Shown: positions 1-6,476 of the stretch, one piece after another
Layout: each line of letters begins with the position of its first letter
Position numbering within the stretch: position 1 is the stretch's first letter
Source of the DNA: Candidatus Kapaibacterium sp.
Lineage (GTDB): Bacteria; Bacteroidota; Ignavibacteria; Kapaibacteriales; Kapaibacteriaceae
Direction of reading: 5' to 3'
NCBI GenBank assembly: GCA_030830285.1
Contig: JAURNF010000215.1
Span: 1 to 22,837 of the forward strand
DNA length: 22,837 nt
Made by a program: the position numbers and the translations under genes
The notes under the pieces: generated by a model
Told to the model about the DNA's origin: nothing
Seen by the model: only the letters and a program-made list of their open reading frames with translations
Database searches by the model: none

Positions 1-233
1 AGCTTGCCTTGCTCGTCACGCAGCGTAAACGCGAAGGTATTCGACTGTGCGTCATACGTCCAACCGCTTGGCTTCTCCCACGTACCGATGATCTGCACGG
101 TCTTGCCAAGTTTCTCGGCACGATCTACCGTTGCGTATTCAATTGATGAGTCAGACAGCGCACTGATACCAACCCACGCAAGTGCGAGGATGGCAACGCC
201 AGCGATGATGTATTTCCAGGGAAGGTTCTTCAT
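1..233 (-). CDS. ccmE: CcmE-like periplasmic heme chaperone, N-terminal part (cut by window edge)
   Basis: This is the first 77 codons of a gene that runs off the left edge. In cytochrome c maturation system I, CcmE carries heme covalently in the periplasm between the CcmABCD exporter and the CcmFH ligase. The visible protein has a short basic N-terminus, one membrane anchor (about residues 8-26) and then the start of an OB-fold: TVDRAEKLGKTVQIIGTW followed by a strand with FAFTLRDEQGK, which matches the F-x-V-x-D strand of CcmE. The heme-binding histidine lies beyond the window and cannot be checked. The start ATG is 8 bases after the stop of the CcmD-like gene, so the genes are probably co-transcribed. 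The call rests on this fold fragment plus the adjacent ccmC and ccmD-like genes. Confidence 0.8.
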   Translation of the reverse strand, partial: MKNLPWKYIIAGVAILALAWVGISALSDSSIEYATVDRAEKLGKTVQIIGTWEKPSGWTYDAQSNTFAFTLRDEQGK

Positions 234-241
234 GGTGGTGG

Positions 242-376
242 TTAACGATCAATGCGTGATTCTAGTTCGCGCAAACGCGCATCGACGCGCTGCAGATAGA
301 TGGCAACGCCCGCCCAAATCACGAGAGCGGTGATTAAGACCACGTAGATCGCATTGGAGGTGAGAAACGGCATCAT
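242..376 (-). CDS. ccmD: CcmD-like small membrane protein
   Basis: A 44-residue protein too short for ordinary gene finding. It has a short N-terminus (MMPFLTSNAIYV), one hydrophobic span (about residues 9-28) and a charged C-terminal helix (QRVDARLRELESRIDR). That is the layout of CcmD, the small subunit that helps release holo-CcmE from the CcmABC complex. The start ATG overlaps the ccmC stop in an ATGA arrangement, and a GAGGA ribosome site lies 6 bases upstream. A second in-frame ATG follows immediately (371-373). It sits between ccmC and ccmE, the usual place for ccmD. CcmD sequences are weakly conserved, so size, topology and position carry the call. Confidence 0.8.
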   Translation of the reverse strand: MMPFLTSNAIYVVLITALVIWAGVAIYLQRVDARLRELESRIDR

Positions 377-1440
377 GATGGATCCTCGGATACACGTGTC
401 ATTCGCATCGCACGCTCTGTGCGGATGCGGAGGTTAGCAAGCCAGAAAAACACCAAGGTGAAGGCAAACAGCGCAATGCTATAGATCACTTGCTTGGTGC
501 TGTTAAGCGAATCGGACGTCAGACTCAACAATGGTCCGGCCGTTGAATCATCTGCAGAGCCGGGGTGGAGCCCTGGAAGCAGTCGCGGGAGGACAAAGAC
601 AAGGAACGGTACGGTTGCAAAGGCGACAATTGCATAGGCCGAGCTCAAGCGGGCACGTCGAGCGCGATCTTCAATCGAAGAGCGCAGCAAGAAATAGGCA
701 CCGTAGATCAGAAGCAGGATAAAGATTGATGTCTGTCGCGGATCCCAGTTCCAGAATGATCCCCAGTTGAACTTCGCCCAGACAGCTCCGGTAAGGGTCG
801 CCAGAATGGCATAGAGTGTTCCGACGCTCGCCATCGCGACAGAAATGTCATCTGATTCGATCGTGCGCTTGCGGAGGTAGCTAATTCCGTAAATCATGCT
901 TAGCAGGTACGCAATCGTCGCAATCCACGACATCGGTACATGGAAGAACAGAATCCGCGAGCGTTCTTCGAGACCCATAATGTAGGGCAAGGTCACGACC
1001 GGGTCAACAGCGACAACTTCATCTGCTTGAAAGACAAGGTCCGACTCTGCACGTCGCACGCGCACGACGACGGGAACATTCTCGCCAGCGGCGGCAATCG
1101 CATCCAGCACTGGCTGGTATGCACGCAGCATGATCGGTCGCTTCGCCACGCGAGCATCTTCGGCTGGAAGGAGGAATGTTCCTTGCTCATCTGGCGAGGC
1201 CTGCAACTGCGTGGCTCGAATCAGCACTGGTACACTCTTTGTGCTGTCTGCACGATGCTGAATCACAGCATCAATCGTGCTTCCTGCAAGGGGCGGATAG
1301 ATCGCCAGTACCACGACCACCGCAACGGAGAGAATCGCGATGATACGCCACCACGATGGACGAGGCTGGTGGAGTCGGCGAGGGATGTAACCGATCGCAA
1401 GGCCAAGCAAGCTGCCGGCGAGCATGAGCACAAACTTCAT
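373..1440 (-). CDS. ccmC: CcmC/CcsA-family heme exporter with N-terminal extracytoplasmic extension
   Basis: A 355-residue membrane protein of the heme-handling WWD family, which presents heme to CcmE on the periplasmic side. Residues about 150-355 are the CcmC core: a first helix with a candidate heme-ligand histidine (H167 in RILFFHVPMSW), the tryptophan-rich WWD loop (226-238, WGSFWNWDPRQTS) and a second candidate ligand (H292 in LLPGLHPG). The oddity is the first 150 residues. There are two hydrophobic spans (about 2-19 and 31-51), then roughly 95 soluble residues, where E. coli CcmC (about 245 aa) begins almost directly with the core. The soluble part ends in LVFQADEVVAV, reminiscent of the last strand of CcmE. 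The gene starts 9 bases after the RsbW-like gene and overlaps the CcmD-like start. The core call is firm; the role of the extension is unknown. Confidence 0.9.
   Translation of the reverse strand: MKFVLMLAGSLLGLAIGYIPRRLHQPRPSWWRIIAILSVAVVVVLAIYPPLAGSTIDAVIQHRADSTKSVPVLIRATQLQASPDEQGTFLLPAEDARVAKRPIMLRAYQPVLDAIAAAGENVPVVVRVRRAESDLVFQADEVVAVDPVVTLPYIMGLEERSRILFFHVPMSWIATIAYLLSMIYGISYLRKRTIESDDISVAMASVGTLYAILATLTGAVWAKFNWGSFWNWDPRQTSIFILLLIYGAYFLLRSSIEDRARRARLSSAYAIVAFATVPFLVFVLPRLLPGLHPGSADDSTAGPLLSLTSDSLNSTKQVIYSIALFAFTLVFFWLANLRIRTERAMRMTRVSEDPS
383..387 (-). promoter_or_regulatory. Ribosome binding site of the CcmD-like gene
   Basis: Reads GAGGA on the minus strand, 6 bases before the first of two consecutive ATG codons. 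It lies inside the last codons of ccmC and supports the start at 376, which overlaps the ccmC stop. Confidence 0.6.
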
Positions 1441-1449
1441 GTCTGCAAA

Positions 1450-1896
1450 TTACGATGCAGAACGATGACGCTTGCGTAGGATAAGGCGATTAAACGGTGT
1501 CTCGGATGAAGCCGGGAGGTAGTCAATTGTATCCATCACTCTGCGAATCAGGGCAATGCCGAGTCCACCAGAGCGCATTTCACGGAAATACACCGCCATG
1601 TCGGGCTGCTCAACGGTTCTCGGGTCGAACGCCTCGGACACGTCACGGATCTCGATGACAATATCCTGAGGTGTCACAGCGACACGTACTTCGATATCGT
1701 GTGACGGCTGCATCGATACTGCGTGTGCCATCAGATTGGCGCACGCCTCATCAACGGCCAGCACGATCCCATGCTGTTCTCCTGATGTCAGGAGCGTCGA
1801 GGTCATCGCGCGTGCGATGTACGATCGGACAAGCTCAAGGTTGTGCGTTAACGGCGAGATACGCAACGGGACGATATCGTAGATATCGTTGCTCAC
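1450..1896 (-). CDS. RsbW/SpoIIAB-like anti-sigma factor (GHKL ATPase / serine kinase)
   Basis: A 148-residue stand-alone HATPase domain of the RsbW/SpoIIAB type. Such proteins bind a target, usually a sigma factor, or phosphorylate a STAS partner. The N box is AVDEACANLMAHA (E50, N54, H58). The G1 region is IRDVSEAFDP and the G2 glycine loop is RSGGLGIALIRRVMD (108-122). In G1 the usual D-x-G glycine is serine (D85-V-S87), while the downstream FDP is kept. The start ATG overlaps the stop of the STAS gene (ATGA), so production is probably coupled to its antagonist. No sigma factor gene is in the window, so the regulated target is not known. Family membership is clear; kinase activity is inferred. 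Confidence 0.88.
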   Translation of the reverse strand: MSNDIYDIVPLRISPLTHNLELVRSYIARAMTSTLLTSGEQHGIVLAVDEACANLMAHAVSMQPSHDIEVRVAVTPQDIVIEIRDVSEAFDPRTVEQPDMAVYFREMRSGGLGIALIRRVMDTIDYLPASSETPFNRLILRKRHRSAS

Positions 1897-2246
1897 GCGT
1901 TGTTCGAGAGTGCTGCCATGGCTTCGTCAACAGTAGGAAAGATGCGGAAAAGCACTTGGAATCCGAGCAAGTCAAACACCGAGAACACATTGTCTCGCAT
2001 TGCGGCCAGGAGAATATCTCCACCCTGTTTGCGGATGTCTTCGATGAACACCATGAACACGCCCAAACCAGCGCTCGAGATATAGTCAAGGTGTTCGAAG
2101 TCGACAATCACATGCGCATCACCTTGTTCGATGATGACACGGAGATCACGTTCAAACTGACTCGCCGTATGGGCATCAAGGTAGCCATGGAGATGCACGA
2201 TCTCTGCTCGATCGTGATGCGTATGCGTGATGGTAAACGTGTTCAC
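1893..2246 (-). CDS. STAS-domain anti-anti-sigma factor (RsbV/SpoIIAA-like)
   Basis: A single STAS domain of 117 residues from the chosen GTG start. In partner switches the unphosphorylated STAS protein binds the RsbW-like kinase and frees its target; phosphorylation of one serine turns it off, and a PP2C phosphatase resets it. The N-terminal strand IVHLHGYLDAHTAS and the phosphorylation loop DYISSAGLGVFM are typical. By alignment with SpoIIAA S58, S58 is the likely phosphoserine and the next serine is alanine. GTG at 2246 is preferred because it makes a GTGA overlap with the phosphatase stop and has AAGGA 8 bases upstream. An ATG at 2282 would add 12 residues and overlap the phosphatase by 40 bases. 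It overlaps the RsbW-like gene by 4 bases. Confidence 0.9.
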   Translation of the reverse strand: MNTFTITHTHHDRAEIVHLHGYLDAHTASQFERDLRVIIEQGDAHVIVDFEHLDYISSAGLGVFMVFIEDIRKQGGDILLAAMRDNVFSVFDLLGFQVLFRIFPTVDEAMAALSNNA

Positions 2247-4363
2247 TCGAGCTGTCCTTGTGGTAGTGATGAACCGGAGCATGCACGAATCGCAACGATG
2301 GTAACATCGTCGTGTGCATCGGCACCTTGTGCGTGGTGATCGAGTTGCCGCTGAACCTGCCCAACGATGTCCTTGGCCGACTGCGCTGCTGTGTTCAGCA
2401 ACAACGCATTGATCGCTGCAATTCCCATTTCTTGCATGGATTCATTTCGACGCTCGGTAACTCCGTCGGTGGTGAGCAAGCAAACATCTCCATCAACGAG
2501 ATGGAGTTCAACTTCTTCAATCTGCGTTCGGAACGTCTCTGGTGGAACGATTCCAATTGCCACACCCTTTGGTCTGACGATATCGACGCCCGTTGATGTC
2601 TTGATAATCATCGGTGAATGCCCTGCTCTAGCATATCGAAGCGACGATGTCGACGGCTGGAACTGGACACAGCTCATGGTGATGTATGAGCGTTTATCCA
2701 TCTGTCCGCTCAGCGTGAGACTCAACCGATGTAGGAGATCGGCTGGACCAGATGCCTCGCGCACTTCCGCGAGGACGGCCCCCTTGAGTGTTGCCATGTA
2801 GAGTGCCGCTGGGATTCCCTTCCCTGCCACATCCGCGATAACCACACCAAATGAACCATCGGCAAACCGTACATAATCGAAATAGTCTCCGCCTACTTCC
2901 GACGCCGGCACCATAATGCCGTAGAGATCGATGCCCTCGATGCGTGGATGGAGACGCGGGAGCAACGACGTCTGGATCTCACGTGCAACGTCTGCTTCCT
3001 TTTGCAGACGTTCCTGCTCGAGCACCGATGCGTGTAGTCGCGACTGCTCGATAGCAATCGAAAGAATGTCGCCAAACGCTGCGAGCAACCGATGGTCATC
3101 CGGATGGAATCCAAAGTCGGCCGTCATAAAGGCTACAAGCGTCGCACAGCGCGCACCGTCAACAGCAATCGGAATGATGACCATCGATCGTATGGCTAGC
3201 GCACGAGTATCAACGCCATACTCAGCGAGGGAGTCAATGACGACCGGGCTGCTTGCACCGGCGATGACCTGACGTATGAGCTGATTCCGGTGTAACGACC
3301 GAACATAGTCTACGTGCACATGCTGTGTGGCAACGATGTTGAGCTCGTCACCTGATCCGACTTCAGCCCAAGCACCGTGTGCCTGCGTGACGCGCACAGC
3401 AAGTTCCGTGGTGCGGGTCAGAATATGTTCCATCGAGGCCGACTCGGCCATAAGACGCGCCAGCGCGGCAAGCGATTCAATCTCGAACGACCGGCGGTCT
3501 ACGATTGAGCTGTTAGGAAGTGCGACTAGGACTGTCACAATCAATCGGACAAAGGCGACGAGGCCTATGACGTATACTGCTCCAACCGCAAGATTGAGTC
3601 GACCAATAAGCGTTGTCGCTGCGACGCTCAACACAGTGTCATCCTGAAAGAACACCACGATCATCAAGACCGATGCAAACGCAGCACAACCTGCAAGCCA
3701 TAGCAAACGTAGCTTCTTATCAAGTGAAAGTGTTGGAAGCCACGGTAGACGCGGTGCGTTCACAACAGTCATGATAGAACTTGTGATCGTTGCCATAATC
3801 ACGAGTACAACGCCGCCTTCTGTGCTAACCGAGAGAAGTCCACCAAGTCCGATCACGGCAAACAGCGACGCTTGCGTAATGAGATACGCACGCAATCTTC
3901 GAGTTGGACGTGCACGCATGTACGCTACGAAAAATCCGATCATTCCTACAACAACGACAATCGATGCTAGGGCAAGTATGCGTGTGCTAACGGCCGAGAT
4001 GATTCCAGCTGATCCGATGATTGATGCCGGCGTTAGCGCACCGAGCAAGAGCAATGCAAGCGATGCAACGGAGTACACCGTAAGGAACCAAGAAACAACG
4101 TCGAATGAACTCTGAACGCGTCGGTTTCGCACGAAGATGGCCACGAGTGCCACCACTCCAAGCAAACACACCAATCCGATTGCTGATAAGATTCCGCTCT
4201 GAGCTGTCCATCCCTGCCCCGCCTCGGAGGTCGCAATAGGAATCACAACGCCTAGCGTGCCGTGGGCAATACATGCAACAACCGTTAGGAGGATCCACAC
4301 CACCATGCGGACGCCACCTGAAACTTGCTTGCCATTATGTTCAACCTGCATCGTGATCGGCAT
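2243..4363 (-). CDS. Membrane-bound GAF-SpoIIE (PP2C) serine phosphatase, RsbU-like
   Basis: A 706-residue phosphatase that probably dephosphorylates the STAS protein encoded next to it. About residues 20-285 hold a polytopic membrane region of roughly eight helices with short loops. Residues about 295-440 form a GAF-like sensor domain (MEHILTRTTELAVRV, SMVIIPIAVDGARC, DDHRLLAAFGDILSIAIEQ). A short linker (EADVAREIQTSLLP) leads to a SpoIIE/PP2C domain (about 480-692). Metal-binding aspartates are visible in EVGGDYFDY (D493), ADVAGKGIP (D511), TTDGVTE (D633) and AHDDVTIV (D685/D686), so the enzyme looks intact. Upstream of the ATG there is GGAG about 9 bases away. The input signal is unknown; the membrane part suggests envelope or small-molecule sensing. 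Its stop overlaps the STAS GTG. Confidence 0.92.
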   Translation of the reverse strand: MPITMQVEHNGKQVSGGVRMVVWILLTVVACIAHGTLGVVIPIATSEAGQGWTAQSGILSAIGLVCLLGVVALVAIFVRNRRVQSSFDVVSWFLTVYSVASLALLLLGALTPASIIGSAGIISAVSTRILALASIVVVVGMIGFFVAYMRARPTRRLRAYLITQASLFAVIGLGGLLSVSTEGGVVLVIMATITSSIMTVVNAPRLPWLPTLSLDKKLRLLWLAGCAAFASVLMIVVFFQDDTVLSVAATTLIGRLNLAVGAVYVIGLVAFVRLIVTVLVALPNSSIVDRRSFEIESLAALARLMAESASMEHILTRTTELAVRVTQAHGAWAEVGSGDELNIVATQHVHVDYVRSLHRNQLIRQVIAGASSPVVIDSLAEYGVDTRALAIRSMVIIPIAVDGARCATLVAFMTADFGFHPDDHRLLAAFGDILSIAIEQSRLHASVLEQERLQKEADVAREIQTSLLPRLHPRIEGIDLYGIMVPASEVGGDYFDYVRFADGSFGVVIADVAGKGIPAALYMATLKGAVLAEVREASGPADLLHRLSLTLSGQMDKRSYITMSCVQFQPSTSSLRYARAGHSPMIIKTSTGVDIVRPKGVAIGIVPPETFRTQIEEVELHLVDGDVCLLTTDGVTERRNESMQEMGIAAINALLLNTAAQSAKDIVGQVQRQLDHHAQGADAHDDVTIVAIRACSGSSLPQGQLE
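2255..2259 (-). promoter_or_regulatory. Ribosome binding site that decides the STAS start
   Basis: AAGGA on the minus strand, 8 bases before GTG 2246. This spacing is close to ideal and favours the GTG over the ATG at 2282. Confidence 0.6.
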
Positions 4364-4416
4364 AGAATACGCTCCGGGGGCAGGGTACGACGAATGCGGG
4401 TAAGAAGTTGCACCAA

Positions 4417-4794
4417 CTAGCGATCGAGATACCGAATCCCGCTCGCATGCAGTTCAGGAATCCGAACTCCATTGACAATTGACTCACGAAGGACTCCCTG
4501 CGCAAGCACGTCACCATGGAGATCTGTGGGCACGCCAAGCGACGGATCGAGAAACTTCATCTTGAGTTCGGCAGTGCCATCGGAGATTGTCAGCCAACAC
4601 CCCTCATCCTGACACACACTTGCGACCGTAGCACGGATAGCAACGGTACGTCCTGCGTTCCGATGATCAGCCGCTTCCCTCACACTGATCGTCTGCACGC
4701 CATCGCTCGGAGGAACACCGAGATAGTCTGGCCGACCACATCCAACGAGGAGGGCACTCAGCAGCAACGAACTCACGATAAGGGGCGCATTCAC
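4417..4794 (-). CDS. DUF4920-family OB-fold lipoprotein
   Basis: A 125-residue predicted lipoprotein from the chosen GTG start. The N-terminus is hydrophobic with a clean lipobox (L16-V17-G18-C19). The mature part contains VASVCQDEGCWLTISDG, the CxxxxCW signature (C61, C66) seen in DUF4920 proteins, followed by OB-fold-like strands. The function of the family is not established; the two cysteines suggest metal or redox chemistry. The frame has no ATG: TTG at 4830 and 4812 or GTG at 4794 are the options. GTG 4794 has AAGGA 10 bases upstream and leaves the tRNA terminator outside the gene. Against it, the resulting signal peptide lacks a basic residue, which TTG 4812 (adding LKDRPI) would supply. 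It is the first gene of the leftward run, 53 bases before the phosphatase. Confidence 0.75.
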   Translation of the reverse strand: MNAPLIVSSLLLSALLVGCGRPDYLGVPPSDGVQTISVREAADHRNAGRTVAIRATVASVCQDEGCWLTISDGTAELKMKFLDPSLGVPTDLHGDVLAQGVLRESIVNGVRIPELHASGIRYLDR

Positions 4795-4804
4795 GATTGG
4801 TCGG

Positions 4805-4809
4805 TCCTT
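4805..4809 (-). promoter_or_regulatory. Ribosome binding site favouring the GTG start of the DUF4920 gene
   Basis: AAGGA on the minus strand, 10 bases before GTG 4794. It is the only good ribosome site among the possible non-ATG starts. Confidence 0.5.
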
Positions 4810-4830
4810 CAAACGCTGTAGAATGAACAA

Positions 4831-4858
4831 CGCCCTCTATGCAAATGCATAGGGGGCG
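4831..4858 (-). terminator. Hairpin terminator after tRNA-Thr
   Basis: A 12-bp stem (CGCCCTCTATGC on the plus strand against GCATAGGGGGCG, one G-T wobble) with a 4-base loop. Read on the minus strand it follows the tRNA by 9 bases and is followed by TTGTTCATTCT, a modest U-rich tail. It likely ends the tRNA transcript, perhaps incompletely, because the DUF4920 gene begins about 36 bases later with no separate promoter recognised. Confidence 0.7.
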
Positions 4859-4867
4859 TGCAGAACC

Positions 4868-4943
4868 TGGAGCCAATGACCGGACTTGAACCGGTGACCT
4901 GCTCATTACGAATGAGCTGCTCTACCAGCTGAGCTACATTGGC
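4868..4943 (-). tRNA. tRNA-Thr (anticodon CGT)
   Basis: A complete cloverleaf read on the minus strand. Acceptor stem GCCAATG pairs with CATTGGC, the D arm is GCTC-AGCTGGTA-GAGC, the anticodon stem GCTCA/TGAGC carries loop TTCGTAA (anticodon CGT, reading ACG threonine codons), and the T arm is ACCGG-TTCAAGT-CCGGT. The discriminator base is T and CCA is encoded (4868-4870). Protein-like frames across it are the usual tRNA artefact. Confidence 0.97.
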
Positions 4944-4960
4944 ATAGCAAAAACGGACTA

Positions 4961-4992
4961 CAAAGTTAGCGTCACCACTGCAGATCACCAAA
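4961..4992 (-). promoter_or_regulatory. Bacteroidota-type promoter of tRNA-Thr
   Basis: On the minus strand TTTG (4989-4992) is followed after exactly 20 bases by TAACTTTG (4961-4968). This matches the known Bacteroidota primary sigma consensus, TTTG about 19-21 bases before TAnnTTTG. Transcription would start about 6-7 bases downstream, roughly 10 bases before the mature tRNA 5' end. It lies in the short gap after the DUF1573 gene. Confidence 0.8.
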
Positions 4993-5014
4993 CCCCTACT
5001 GGTGCCCGAAACCG

Positions 5015-5764
5015 TCACTTCCCTGCCACCTTTGTGACCGTGCCATAGACGGGCAGATTGAAGCTATCGTCGTCGCCATTCCCACGCGCGATAAATCGCA
5101 TACCTCCGTAGAGCTGTCCCGGTGCCTTTGGTGTTACCGACACGCGAACCGTGCGCGTTGAGTGTGGCGCAATGCGCTCGTTTGGCATCAAATCCGACGT
5201 CACATCCTGATCGTACACCAGATCGGCTATGGTCACTACGGCATCCGAGGTGTTCTCAAATGTCAACTCACTGGTGGATGATCGCCCTACAACAGCGTCA
5301 TTGAATGGAATGAACAGCGATGGACCGATTGTGAGTGCACGTTGCAAGGTCACCTGCAGCATCATGTTGGACTCAACAGTATCGCCCATGTGCGCAGTAC
5401 GGATGCGGACATTCTTCTGAATGAGTCCTGTTTGCGACGTGGTAACATTGAGGCGGATCTTTACACGTGATGTGTCTCCGGGTTGCAACACCGTGCGATC
5501 GGGATCGGTCTTCGTGCAGCCGCAGCCAGGCTTAATCTCGACAATACTCACTGCTCCCGATCTAGCAACATTGACAATCGGAATCTCTGTGTCCAATGTC
5601 AGCGACGATGGAAGCCGCATCGTACCCCAGTCATGTATCGTTGGGATCGACACCGAAGTGGATGTTGGGGTTTGAGCGTGCACACCATGTGGCGAAAGGA
5701 AACACGCTGCACACATGACCGCTAGTGACCAACGAAGAACGAGTGAATGCATGTTCAAGACCAT
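5015..5764 (-). CDS. DUF1573 exported protein (ASPM/Hydin-like Ig repeats)
   Basis: A 249-residue exported protein of the DUF1573 family, common in Bacteroidota and of unknown function. After a signal peptide ending near VHAQ comes the hallmark DWG strand, then VEIKPGCGCTKTDPD with the CxC pair (C81, C83) and LQPGDTSRVKIRLN, which form the first Ig-like domain. A second Ig-like domain (FENTSDAVVTIADL to YGGMRFIA) follows. The frame is open to 5833, but that would overlap the upstream glycosylase. ATG 5764 leaves a 26-base gap; ATG 5752 is also possible and gives a shorter signal peptide. No Shine-Dalgarno is obvious at either. It ends the minus-strand group before the tRNA promoter. Confidence 0.85.
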   Translation of the reverse strand: MVLNMHSLVLRWSLAVMCAACFLSPHGVHAQTPTSTSVSIPTIHDWGTMRLPSSLTLDTEIPIVNVARSGAVSIVEIKPGCGCTKTDPDRTVLQPGDTSRVKIRLNVTTSQTGLIQKNVRIRTAHMGDTVESNMMLQVTLQRALTIGPSLFIPFNDAVVGRSSTSELTFENTSDAVVTIADLVYDQDVTSDLMPNERIAPHSTRTVRVSVTPKAPGQLYGGMRFIARGNGDDDSFNLPVYGTVTKVAGK

Positions 5765-5789
5765 GAAGAAAGACAAGGAGTGCGGTTTG

Positions 5790-6476
5790 TTAGGCTCGGA
5801 GTGACCGAAGCGTGTCGACGTAACGTTCAACATAGGCAGAGCGCTGTGATCGACGATACTGCATGATAAATCGTGGGTGTTCGAGATAGATCACCTGCCC
5901 AAAGCCAAGAGACGGGTTGATGAATCGTTCCATTGACTGCTTTAGCTTACCCGTACCGAGCACGACTGCTGTATCCCGTCGAAGTCCAAACCGCACTTGT
6001 TTCTGCATGCAAGCGATTGCATACGGCACAACCGCGCGAAGGAGCTCTGGGGTGTCGTAGAAGTTGACGTTGACCCCATTTGCGACGTATCCCAATGGAG
6101 ACACTGCGCCGAGATAGATATCACGGTAGAACTCGTGCGGTCCACCATAGGCGTCGATCACATCGCCAACAAACTCAGCCGACAATTCACGTCTACCTGT
6201 GAGTGTTGTTGAAATGTCTAACTGATTAGTAACTGCCCAGGGATCGGCAAACGAAAGACCTGTGATTCCGGCACCAAACCGTCCGGGGTTGATGCCCCAT
6301 ACACTCAGACGCTGAGGTGCGTCTGTGTAGTACCGACGTACCATTTCACGAACGACACGTTGCACCTCTGGATCGCGATACGGATCGAGCACTTCGATTC
6401 CTGCAGGTAATCCTACGGGTGACGCGAGCTGCGTCAAAAAACTGGCGACGTTCGATGCGAATGACTTAGAAGCCAT
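5790..6476 (-). CDS. SMUG2-type uracil-DNA glycosylase (DUF4918)
   Basis: A 228-residue protein of the uracil-DNA glycosylase superfamily, SMUG2/DUF4918 branch, which would remove uracil or related damaged bases from DNA. The active-site loop GINPGRFGAGITGLSFADP (from about residue 61) and the C-terminal intercalation motif EHPRFIMQYRR (H200) are both present. The length is normal for this branch. The frame can be extended upstream only to a TTG (6500); ATG 6476 is preferred and overlaps the carboxypeptidase stop by 11 bases, so translation may be coupled. There is no functional link to the peptidase beyond co-transcription. The activity is inferred from the family. Confidence 0.88.
   Translation of the reverse strand: MASKSFASNVASFLTQLASPVGLPAGIEVLDPYRDPEVQRVVREMVRRYYTDAPQRLSVWGINPGRFGAGITGLSFADPWAVTNQLDISTTLTGRRELSAEFVGDVIDAYGGPHEFYRDIYLGAVSPLGYVANGVNVNFYDTPELLRAVVPYAIACMQKQVRFGLRRDTAVVLGTGKLKQSMERFINPSLGFGQVIYLEHPRFIMQYRRSQRSAYVERYVDTLRSLRA

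Noticed and set aside
1671..2339. Plus-strand open frame (222 codons) over the partner-switch genes
   Set aside because: It is a shadow of the STAS and RsbW-like genes, whose motifs and overlaps are clear.
4809..5018. Open frame with VAQLVEQLIRNEQVTGSSPV across the tRNA
   Set aside because: This is the known artefact of translating a tRNA gene; the cloverleaf is perfect and has its own promoter and terminator.
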